5,498 nt of DNA from Bacteroidales bacterium (lineage in GTDB: Bacteria; Bacteroidota; Bacteroidia; Bacteroidales; Azobacteroidaceae): contig JAJBTS010000034.1 of assembly GCA_020860885.1 (NCBI GenBank), forward strand, positions 1 to 5,498. Direction: 5' to 3'. Under the pieces are notes generated by a model, which worked only from the letters and a program-made list of their open reading frames with translations, was not told where the DNA came from and searched no databases. Below, piece after piece: positions 1 to 5,498 of this stretch (position 1 is the first letter of the stretch; each line of letters opens with the position of its first letter). The position numbers and the translations under genes are program-made.

Positions 1-95
1 ATATTTTCTTACCGCTTTGCTATTGCTTAACCGGTAATAAGCAAGGAAAAACAGTTATGAGGAATATAGTATCCGGCATTTGGTTTATTTACCGT

Positions 96-126
96 TTTGC
101 GTCTTTGATTTTTCTTCGTAATTTTG
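96..126 (+). promoter_or_regulatory. Probable Bacteroidetes-type sigma-ABfr promoter of the GH2 gene
   Basis: A TTTG (-33 type box, 96-99) is followed after exactly 19 bases by TAATTTTG (119-126), a full match to the Bacteroidetes -7 consensus TAnnTTTG. Transcription would begin near 132-135 and leave an untranslated leader of about 30 bases before the ATG at 162. There is no Shine-Dalgarno sequence in that leader, only A/T-rich DNA, as is usual in this phylum. The match decides the start codon of the next gene: the in-frame ATG at 57 lies upstream of the promoter and cannot be used from it. The assignment rests on pattern and spacing only. Confidence 0.6.
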
Positions 127-161
127 GATGGTTTATAAAAATACTTAATCCGTATAATACA

Positions 162-3026
162 ATGAAAAGACAAACTTTTGTATTCAGCGTTTTCCTTCTG
201 CTTTTCTTTTTTGCTTTGAATGGTGCAGCTCAAAAGCCACAGGTAAGGTGGATGTACCTTTGGAATGGATTACGAAATACCCAGCCGGAAAATGAACTGC
301 CTAAAGGGAACGCTCCTTTTCAAATCCCGGAAAAAAATACTAAGAAAAATATTCCGACCCGTTTTATACCTGTTTCCGATTCCGAATGGATTATTTCTGA
401 CGGATGGGAGTTAGCCTCTTCTACTCAGGTCATAGAAAATAATAAATCTATTTTCGATCCGGAATTCGATACATCGGATTGGTTAAATGCTACCGTTCCG
501 GGAACCGTATTAACGACTTTGGTAGAACAAGGTATCTATCCGGATCCTTATTTCGGACTCAACAATTTAGCGATTCCGGATACACTCTGCCGTATGGAGT
601 GGTGGTACCGTAGCGTATTTGAAATTCCGGACTCTCTGAAAGAAAATACTCTACGATTATTATTCAACGGCATCAACTACAGAGCGGAAGTTTTTCTCAA
701 CGGGAAAAAGTTAGGAAATATCGACGGAGCTTTTATCCGCGGAGAGTTCGATATAAACCAAAAAATAAATAAAGAAGGAAAAAATATCCTGGCGGTACGC
801 ATCATTCCTCCCTCCAATCCGGGCATCCCTCATGAACAATCCATGGTAGCCGGACAAGGCCTGAACGGAGGGCAACTCTGCCTGGACGGACCCACTTTTA
901 TTTCTTCGGAAGGATGGGACTGGGTGCCGGGTATCCGTGACCGGAACATCGGTATCTGGCAGGACGTACGATTGCTGGCCGGAAGTGAAGTTCAATTATC
1001 GGATCCGCAGGTAATATCAGAGCTTAATGACCCGAAATACGATGAAGCCAGAATTACTATTCATACCTATATAAAAAATACCTCTTCACAACCCGTATCC
1101 GGAATAATTTCCGCTAAAATCGGAGAAACAGAGGTTAAAAAGGAGTATACTTTAGCTGCTAATGAGATAAGACAAATCAGCTTAAAGCCGGAAGAATATT
1201 CCCAATTAATACTTTCCAACCCTCTTTTATGGTGGCCGAATGGCTACGGTCCTCAAAACCTTTACGAAGTAGAACTGAAAGTATTTACGAACAAGAATGA
1301 GCTTTCTGATTCTAAACAAATACGTTTCGGCATCCGGGAATTATCTTATGAACTTATGGTAAATACTCCGGAAAAAGGGAATCAGCGTATTGCGTACAGT
1401 CCTGTAAAAACATTGAAAGAGGGAAAGCCGGTATTCAATTATCTGGATCGGGTATATTACGACAATGAGAATCAGTTGCCTACCTTATATAACGATGTGG
1501 ATACATCGGGTTTGCAGGAACTGTCTAACGAAGATCCGGCAGGTCCTTATCTAGTGATACGTGTAAATGGAACCCGTATCTTTTGCCGGGGAGGAAACTG
1601 GGGTATGGATGATGCTATGAAACGTGTTTCGAGAGAAAGGATGGAACCCTATCTGAAACTGCATCAGGAAGCCAATTTCAATATTATACGCAACTGGACA
1701 GGTGAAAGCACCGAAGAAATTTTTTATGAATTATGCGATGAATACGGTATGTTGGTCTGGAACGATTTCTGGATTACCACCGAAAACTCTAATGTTGATC
1801 CTAATGATCAACGATTGTTCCTGAAGAATGCGGAAGATGTGGTCCGTCGTTTTCGCAACCATCCTTCCATAGCTATCTGGTGTCCACGGAACGAAGGCTT
1901 CGCTCCCAAAGGGCTGGAACATCCTCTTGCAGAAATGATTGCCCGCGAAGATCCTACCCGTCATTACCACGGACAGTCTCGTTATTTAAATATGAAAGGA
2001 AGCGGTCCATGGAATTATTTCAAAGATCCATCCTTATATTATACTTCCAATGCTCAGGGATTCAATACGGAGATGGGATGCCACGCGATTCCTACCCATA
2101 GAACTTTAGAAAAATTTATTGCTCCCGAAGATCGTTGGCCCATCAATGATGTGTGGGCTTACCATGATTTACATCATACGTCTCAGGCTTTTGAAGATTT
2201 TATGTCTGCCGTTAATCGTTATGGGAATCCGACAGGATATGTCGATTTTTGCAGAAAAGCACAATTTGTAACTTACGATGCCTGGCGTGATATGCTCGAA
2301 GCCTGGAACAGTAAGATGTGGGATGATTGCACAGGACTCATACTTTGGATGAGCCATCCGGCATGGCCGAGTATGATCTGGCAGACCTATACGTACGATT
2401 ATGAAACTCCCGGCTCTTATTTCGGGGCCAAAAAAGCGTGCGAACCCATTCATATTCAGATGAATCTTCCGGATAATGAAGTGGTTGTCATCAATACTAC
2501 CCGAAATTCTCTTTCTTCTATGACTGCCATGGTACATTACTACGATCTGCAGGGAAAAGAATTGTATAAAAAACAAATTAAAACAGATATTCCTGCCAAT
2601 AGCAAAACAAGTTGTTTTTTTCCTGAAAGGAAGCCAGACCTTCCCTCTATTTACCTGGCAAGAGTGGAATTAAAAGATCCGAAAGGTAAGATAGTTTCTT
2701 TGAACGATTACTGGAAGACAGAGGGACGTCCGGAATCGTATGAAGAGTTGAGCAAGACACCTCAATCTTCATTAAAGATCTCCTTTTTGCCAACAAAAAA
2801 AGATAATAAAGTAGTAGTACATGTTCAAAACACATCGGATGTACCTGCCATAGCTATCAAACTAAATGCAGTGGAGAAATCAAGCGGAGAAATTATTTTA
2901 CCGGCTTATTTCGGGGAAGGGTATTTCAATCTGCTTCCTAACGAAAAACGTTCTGTCGAATTGATTCTTCCTTCTGAAAATAAAGAATATTCCATTATCG
3001 CAGAAGCTTTTAACAGTGAGCAGTAA
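162..3026 (+). CDS. Secreted glycoside hydrolase family 2 enzyme (exo-beta-glucosaminidase / endo-beta-mannosidase type)
   Basis: This 954-residue protein is a retaining beta-glycosidase that probably acts in the periplasm or at the cell surface on mannose- or glucosamine-containing glycans. Residues 1-23 form a type I signal peptide (basic KR, hydrophobic stretch, AA before Gln24) with no lipobox Cys. A jelly-roll sugar-binding domain follows (about 70-275), carrying the EGWDWVPGIRDRNIGIW motif (about 250-266) typical of the CsxA / plant endo-beta-mannosidase branch. Next come an Ig-like domain (about 275-395), a TIM barrel starting near GGNWGMDDAM (about 477), and two C-terminal Ig-like domains; the last (about 870-950) resembles the exo-glucosaminidase Ig domain. 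E578 in WCPRNEG is the likely acid/base and E637 in FNTEMG the likely nucleophile, so the enzyme looks active. The ATG at 162 is chosen over 57 because it gives the signal peptide and lies downstream of the promoter. The last codons, NSEQ-stop, lie in repeat DNA. The exact substrate cannot be read from sequence. Confidence 0.9.
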   Translation: MKRQTFVFSVFLLLFFFALNGAAQKPQVRWMYLWNGLRNTQPENELPKGNAPFQIPEKNTKKNIPTRFIPVSDSEWIISDGWELASSTQVIENNKSIFDPEFDTSDWLNATVPGTVLTTLVEQGIYPDPYFGLNNLAIPDTLCRMEWWYRSVFEIPDSLKENTLRLLFNGINYRAEVFLNGKKLGNIDGAFIRGEFDINQKINKEGKNILAVRIIPPSNPGIPHEQSMVAGQGLNGGQLCLDGPTFISSEGWDWVPGIRDRNIGIWQDVRLLAGSEVQLSDPQVISELNDPKYDEARITIHTYIKNTSSQPVSGIISAKIGETEVKKEYTLAANEIRQISLKPEEYSQLILSNPLLWWPNGYGPQNLYEVELKVFTNKNELSDSKQIRFGIRELSYELMVNTPEKGNQRIAYSPVKTLKEGKPVFNYLDRVYYDNENQLPTLYNDVDTSGLQELSNEDPAGPYLVIRVNGTRIFCRGGNWGMDDAMKRVSRERMEPYLKLHQEANFNIIRNWTGESTEEIFYELCDEYGMLVWNDFWITTENSNVDPNDQRLFLKNAEDVVRRFRNHPSIAIWCPRNEGFAPKGLEHPLAEMIAREDPTRHYHGQSRYLNMKGSGPWNYFKDPSLYYTSNAQGFNTEMGCHAIPTHRTLEKFIAPEDRWPINDVWAYHDLHHTSQAFEDFMSAVNRYGNPTGYVDFCRKAQFVTYDAWRDMLEAWNSKMWDDCTGLILWMSHPAWPSMIWQTYTYDYETPGSYFGAKKACEPIHIQMNLPDNEVVVINTTRNSLSSMTAMVHYYDLQGKELYKKQIKTDIPANSKTSCFFPERKPDLPSIYLARVELKDPKGKIVSLNDYWKTEGRPESYEELSKTPQSSLKISFLPTKKDNKVVVHVQNTSDVPAIAIKLNAVEKSSGEIILPAYFGEGYFNLLPNEKRSVELILPSENKEYSIIAEAFNSEQ

Positions 3027-3062
3027 ACAGTCACCGGTGAACAGTTAACAGTAAACAGTCAC
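3014..3062 (+). repeat. Left heptamer array, consensus CAGTNAN, seven tandem units
   Basis: Read in steps of seven from 3014, the units are CAGTGAG, CAGTAAA, CAGTCAC, CGGTGAA, CAGTTAA, CAGTAAA and CAGTCAC; a decayed eighth (CATTGCA) follows to 3069. CAGTAAACAGTCACC occurs twice (3021-3035 and 3049-3063), 28 bases or four units apart. The first two heptamers encode the last residues and stop codon of the GH2 protein. A perfect 10-bp palindrome, TCACCGGTGA (3031-3040), arises at the junction of two units. Confidence 0.8.
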
Positions 3063-3185
3063 CATTGCATAGCGGAATTTTTGATGGTAAAATCGCGGAA
3101 AGTATCTCACCCCCGTTGCGAAGAGTATTGACACCTGTTAGCGAAGAGTATCTCGATGGGTTAGCGAAGAGTATTACCACCCCGT

Positions 3186-3224
3186 CGCGGTAAGTATCTC
3201 GGGGAGGTTGAAATACTTACCGCG
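3186..3224. other. Perfect 12-bp hairpin at the centre of the repeat element
   Basis: CGCGGTAAGTAT (3186-3197) pairs with ATACTTACCGCG (3213-3224) across a 15-base loop that contains GGGGAGG. It is formed by the forward unit at 3187 and the inverted unit at 3210, and lies close to the symmetry centre of the outer inverted repeat. No T-run follows the stem on either strand, so it is not a standard intrinsic terminator, though it could stabilise or protect the 3' ends of the two convergent transcripts. Confidence 0.7.
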
Positions 3225-3269
3225 GGAGGGTCGCGAAGAGTATTTCGGAGGGGTAGTGATACTTACCGC

Positions 3270-3315
3270 AAAAAGGTAGCGATAAGCACTAAGAAAGGTA
3301 AAGATATTTATCGCT
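3270..3315 (-). terminator. Weak candidate intrinsic terminator for the START-like gene
   Basis: On the minus strand AGCGATAA (3315-3308) can pair with TTATCGCT (3285-3278), and the stem is followed by ACC and five T residues (3274-3270). It lies about 55-100 bases downstream of the START-like stop codon. The stem is only 8 bp, AT-rich, and the loop is 22 bases, so it would be a poor terminator; it may simply reflect the inverted pair of repeat units at 3279 and 3302. Confidence 0.25.
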
Positions 3316-3334
3316 GTTAATAAGAAATAGCTTA

Positions 3335-3369
3335 CTTATTGTTAACTGCTTACTGTTTACTGCTCACTG
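3335..3369 (-). repeat. Right heptamer array, inverted relative to the left array, five units
   Basis: Read on the minus strand from 3369 in steps of seven, the units are CAGTGAG, CAGTAAA, CAGTAAG, CAGTTAA and CAATAAG. The first two units plus the next five bases give the perfect 19-bp match to the left arm. The third unit reads CAGTAAG where the left arm has CAGTCAC, so the two arms diverge inward while keeping the heptad frame. The array stops immediately at the stop codon of the START-like gene. Confidence 0.75.
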
Positions 3370-3750
3370 TCAAAGCCCTAGTTTCCGGCTTAATTCTTTT
3401 ATTTGAGTATCCCAAAGGGTGATAGCCTGTTCTTTTTCACCGGGTTCGGCAAAATCTGTAATTTCCAGTACCCAGGCTCCTGTCAACTCATCGTCGTGAA
3501 GCCTGAATTCAAAGAAAGTATGCGGATCTTCTTCTTCCCAATGAAAACGTATATATACATAAGGACTTATACCGAGCAATTCAGCGTAAGAAGGATAATT
3601 TTCCCAATAGAAGATAAAGTTTTTTCCATCCTCGTTTACATCATCAGCAAACCACTCCGCCAAACCAGAAGAGGTGGCTAACCACGGCCACAAAGTATTT
3701 TTAGAGCCTTTATCAAAAACGTACTCTATCTTAAATTTTTCTTTTTTCAT
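3370..3750 (-). CDS. START-like domain protein (SRPBCC / AHSA1-like fold), 126 residues
   Basis: This is a small soluble protein without signal peptide or membrane segment. The sequence from KFKIEYVFDKGSKNTLWPWLATSSGLAEWFAD onward has the pattern of the helix-grip START/Bet v 1-like superfamily: an N-terminal beta strand, a short helix ending in a WLAT..GLAEWFADDV segment as in AHSA1 proteins, then antiparallel strands (FIFYWE, VYIRFHWEE, TFFEFRLHDDELTGAWVLEITDFA), and a C-terminal amphipathic helix (ITLWDTQIKELSRKLG) that would close the ligand cavity. Bacteroidota commonly carry one such short START-like protein of unknown ligand. The start at 3750 (MKKEKFKIEYVFD) is preferred to the in-frame ATG at 3777, because 3777 lies within the predicted promoter and adds nine residues (MCGNRIRSA) that do not fit the fold. 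The gene is convergent with the GH2 gene and its TGA abuts the repeat element. Its biological role is not known to me. Confidence 0.85.
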   Translation of the reverse strand: MKKEKFKIEYVFDKGSKNTLWPWLATSSGLAEWFADDVNEDGKNFIFYWENYPSYAELLGISPYVYIRFHWEEEDPHTFFEFRLHDDELTGAWVLEITDFAEPGEKEQAITLWDTQIKELSRKLGL

Positions 3751-3773
3751 CGCGCTTCGAATTCTATTCCCGC

Positions 3774-3804
3774 ACAAGATACAAAAAAGATTAAAATTTG
3801 CAAA
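3774..3804 (-). promoter_or_regulatory. Probable promoter of the START-like gene
   Basis: On the minus strand TTTG (3804-3801) is followed after exactly 19 bases by TATCTTGT (3781-3774), a partial match to the -7 consensus TAnnTTTG. Transcription would start near 3766-3769, giving a leader of about 17 bases before the ATG at 3750. The -33 box is embedded in a perfect 10-bp palindrome, ATTTGCAAAT (3796-3805), which could be an operator or chance in AT-rich DNA. The 65-bp gap downstream of the kinase gene and this motif suggest independent transcription of the START-like gene. The -7 box is imperfect, so confidence is moderate. Confidence 0.45.
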
Positions 3805-3815
3805 TGATTCTCTTA

Positions 3816-5498
3816 TTAATATTTAAATATACTTCCGCCAACGAATTCACGCAACAAAGATGTGTTCGGCAATTCTTCTATATCAATGTAATTAAAGTAG
3901 CTTAAGAATTTCAATAGCCTATGTGCTTCAGAAAATTCCGGATCGGTCTGCAGGACTTTTTCCAGAATGGGCTCTGCAATCCTCCGCAGTGCTGCCAATT
4001 CATAAAGCATGGCCGAATTAAACATGGCATCCGCATTTTCCTGAAATGGGAAAATCCATTTATCTTCTCCCTGTCTTACCAAAGGCCAACGGGATATGGT
4101 CTCATTCACTGTGTATCCTCTGAACTGGTGATCTCTTACAATTCTTCTTAATAAACGATTGTCCGTAGTGGAAATCCAGTTATGGTTATCCAGAGATAAA
4201 GATGTTAAAGCGGATACATAAATTTTATACATAGCTTTTTGAGGGATATTCGGCAAAAGTTCCGGATTCATCGCATGAATTCCTTCCATAACCAAAACAG
4301 AATTTTTTTGTAATTGGACTGTATTGCCTCTATATACTCTTTCTCCTTTCTGAAAATCATAAGTAGGTAAAGCCACTATTTCCCCCGCCAGTATTTTCCT
4401 CAGATCTTCTTCAAATTTAGGCAGATCGATTGCATACAGCGATTCATAATCGTACTCCCCATTTTCATCTAAGGGAGTATCTACCCGGTTGACATAATAG
4501 TCATCCAGAGAGATACTGATCGGATGAAGCGTTGTTGCCACCAACTGCACCTGTAGCCGTTTGCAGAAACTGGTTTTTCCGGAAGAAGAAGGACCTGCAA
4601 TTAAAACGACCCGGATACCATCATTGAATCTTTTATATATTTCATCTGCTATACGGCTTATCTTCCGTTCCTGCAAAATTTCCGAAACCTGAACGGTTGT
4701 AGATATATCACCGTCCTGAATAATCTGATTCACATCCCCTACATTTGACATTCCCATCGCTTTTTGATAATGCAGGTATTCCCAGAAAGCTTCCATCATT
4801 TTTTCCTGTTTATCAAATACGGGGAGCCTGTCGGGCTGGGGTTTATAGGGAATACGGAGCAAGAGGCCTCCATTAAATTTTACCAGGTCAAAAAGATAGA
4901 TAGACTTCGTGCTGGGAACCAATACTCCGTAGAAATCATCGGAATACTCTCCCATCGTATAATATTTGCTGTAAATATGCCCTGCAGTCTCCAGCAAACG
5001 TACTTTATCGATTCTATTCTTCTGTAAAAAGAGATTCACAACACGGGAAGTTTGGTCTTGATGAGGAACAAGAGGAATGTCTTCATCAATAAGCTCCTGC
5101 ATCCTGTTTTTCAGTGCAGCAACATCTTCTTCCGTCACTTTTCTGCCAATACCCAATTCACAATAATAACCTCTTGACTGAGGGTGTTCTATATTAATAG
5201 AGCCTTCCGGGTAAAGATCACAGACAGCACGGGTCAGGATAAAACACAAGGAACGGACATAAGCTCTCATACCCGAAGGATCGTTGACACCTACAAATTC
5301 AATGTCTTTAGAATTATAACAGACATAATGAAGTGATTTGGTTTTGTTGTTTACCTTAGCACAGGCAATCTCCCACCCCAGGTCCAGTTCGATCTGTTTA
5401 TATACCTCTAAAAGAGATATACCGGGAGGGAAATTATAGTAAGTATCGTTATTTTTTATATAGAGTCTTATTTCGTTTCCAATTGTAAAAACTTTATA
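3816..5498 (-). CDS. Nucleoside (uridine-type) kinase with TGS/threonyl-tRNA-synthetase-like N-terminus, N-terminal end cut by window
   Basis: The frame is open from the right edge to the TAA at 3816, giving 560 visible residues; members of this family are about 550-560 long, so only a few residues are missing. The ATG at 5270 is internal, because 76 further residues upstream form the start of a TGS-like fold (RLYIKNNDTYYNFPPGISLLEVYKQI). Next comes a region like the second N-terminal domain of threonyl-tRNA synthetase (GVNDPSGMRAYVRSL, IEHPQSRGYYCEL, about 70-240). The C-terminal half is a phosphoribulokinase/uridine kinase P-loop domain: Walker A GPSSSGKT (residues 302-309, bases 4572-4595), SLDDYY (about 330-335), YDFQKGER (about 380-387), VMEGIHAMNPEL (about 404-415) and an arginine-rich RLLRRIVRDHQFRG segment (about 448-461). 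It probably transfers phosphate from ATP to a nucleoside in the cytoplasm, as in pyrimidine salvage. The real substrate of this fused architecture and the purpose of the synthetase-like part are uncertain. No synthetase catalytic core is present. Confidence 0.88.
   Translation of the reverse strand, partial: YKVFTIGNEIRLYIKNNDTYYNFPPGISLLEVYKQIELDLGWEIACAKVNNKTKSLHYVCYNSKDIEFVGVNDPSGMRAYVRSLCFILTRAVCDLYPEGSINIEHPQSRGYYCELGIGRKVTEEDVAALKNRMQELIDEDIPLVPHQDQTSRVVNLFLQKNRIDKVRLLETAGHIYSKYYTMGEYSDDFYGVLVPSTKSIYLFDLVKFNGGLLLRIPYKPQPDRLPVFDKQEKMMEAFWEYLHYQKAMGMSNVGDVNQIIQDGDISTTVQVSEILQERKISRIADEIYKRFNDGIRVVLIAGPSSSGKTSFCKRLQVQLVATTLHPISISLDDYYVNRVDTPLDENGEYDYESLYAIDLPKFEEDLRKILAGEIVALPTYDFQKGERVYRGNTVQLQKNSVLVMEGIHAMNPELLPNIPQKAMYKIYVSALTSLSLDNHNWISTTDNRLLRRIVRDHQFRGYTVNETISRWPLVRQGEDKWIFPFQENADAMFNSAMLYELAALRRIAEPILEKVLQTDPEFSEAHRLLKFLSYFNYIDIEELPNTSLLREFVGGSIFKY

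Larger units (their letters stand above)
3072..3324. repeat. Tandem array of about eleven 23-bp units with forward and inverted cores
   Basis: Units begin at 3072, 3095, 3118, 3141, 3164, 3187, 3210, 3233, 3256, 3279 and 3302, each exactly 23 bases after the previous one. Every unit has a core of about 12 bases plus a variable spacer of about 11. Forward cores read GCGGAAAGTAT (3095), GCGAAGAGTAT (3118, 3141, 3164, 3233), GCGGTAAGTAT (3187) and a diverged GCGATAAGCAC (3279). Inverted cores read ATACTTACCGC (3213-3223 and 3259-3269) and ATATTTATCGC (3304-3314). Units at 3072-3164 are all forward; from 3187 on they alternate forward and inverted. The outermost unit at 3072 is decayed (GCGGAATTTTT). 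The period is not a multiple of three and no protein is encoded. Fixed phase with variable spacers is unlike simple slippage and unlike CRISPR, whose repeats are longer and whose spacers are unrelated. Confidence 0.85.
3013..3370. repeat. 358-bp intergenic element bounded by perfect 19-bp inverted repeats
   Basis: The sequence ACAGTGAGCAGTAAACAGT at 3013-3031 recurs as its exact reverse complement at 3352-3370. Each arm continues inward as a heptamer array, and the interior 3072-3324 is an exactly 23-bp-periodic array. No open reading frame of note lies inside, so the element is non-coding. It fills the whole gap between two convergent genes: the left arm contains the stop codon of the GH2 gene, and the right arm ends on the last base of the START-like gene's stop codon. 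Outside the arms, GCTTT (3006-3010) and AAAGC (3372-3376) extend the symmetry imperfectly. No clear target-site duplication is visible. A MITE-like or BIME-like mobile repeat is the simplest reading, but I do not recognise the family. Confidence 0.75.

Noticed and set aside
23..44. Hairpin TTGCTTA / TAAGCAA with an 8-base loop as a terminator of an upstream gene
   Set aside because: No T-run follows on either strand and no upstream gene end is visible in the window; the 7-bp AT-rich stem is within chance.
57..161. A 35-residue N-terminal extension of the GH2 protein from the in-frame ATG at 57
   Set aside because: The promoter boxes at 96-126 lie inside it, and the ATG at 162 begins a clean signal peptide; the extension would bury that signal.
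2169..2576. A 135-codon open frame on the minus strand inside the GH2 gene
   Set aside because: It overlaps the conserved TIM barrel and C-terminal domain coding region, has no recognisable domain or promoter, and is a shadow of the real frame, as are the other long opposite-strand frames in the GH2 and kinase genes.
3072..3324. CRISPR array
   Set aside because: The conserved cores are only about 12 bases, some are inverted, the spacers are about 11 bases and similar to one another, and no cas gene is present.
3751..3777. A nine-residue extension of the START-like protein from the ATG at 3777
   Set aside because: It starts within the predicted -7 box, and the added residues do not resemble the beginning of the fold, whereas MKKEKFKIEYVFD at 3750 does.
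5268..5270. ATG at 5270 as the start of the kinase
   Set aside because: The frame stays open to the window edge and the 76 upstream residues encode the expected TGS-like fold, so this methionine is internal.

Overview
The window looks like a chromosomal segment from a Bacteroidota (probably Bacteroidales) genome. The grounds are AT-rich DNA, starts without Shine-Dalgarno sequences, two upstream regions that fit the Bacteroidetes promoter pattern TTTG-N19-TAnnTTTG, and the gene types: a secreted family 2 glycoside hydrolase, a START-like protein, and a large nucleoside kinase with a threonyl-tRNA-synthetase-like N-terminus. Genus cannot be decided from the sequence.

Layout: 1-161 is a leader region holding the promoter of the hydrolase. 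162-3026 (+) encodes a 954-residue secreted GH2 enzyme of the exo-glucosaminidase / endo-mannosidase type. 3013-3370 is a highly structured intergenic repeat element between convergent genes. 3370-3750 (-) encodes a 126-residue START-like protein. 3751-3815 carries a probable promoter for that gene. 3816-5498 (-) encodes the nucleoside (uridine-like) kinase, whose extreme N-terminus lies just beyond the right edge.

The three genes share no obvious pathway. The hydrolase acts outside the cytoplasm on glycans. The kinase and START-like protein are cytoplasmic, lie in the same direction, and appear to be separately promoted.

The most remarkable part is the 358-bp intergenic block. Its ends are a perfect 19-bp inverted repeat built from degenerate heptamers (CAGTNAN). 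Its interior is an array with an exact 23-bp period, about eleven units from 3072 to 3324. The first five units have the core (GCGRWRAGTAT-like) in one orientation and the remaining six alternate forward and reverse, so that they form three consecutive hairpins. The left arm supplies the last codons and stop codon of the hydrolase, and the right arm touches the stop codon of the START-like gene. I do not recognise this element; it resembles a BIME- or MITE-like non-autonomous repeat.
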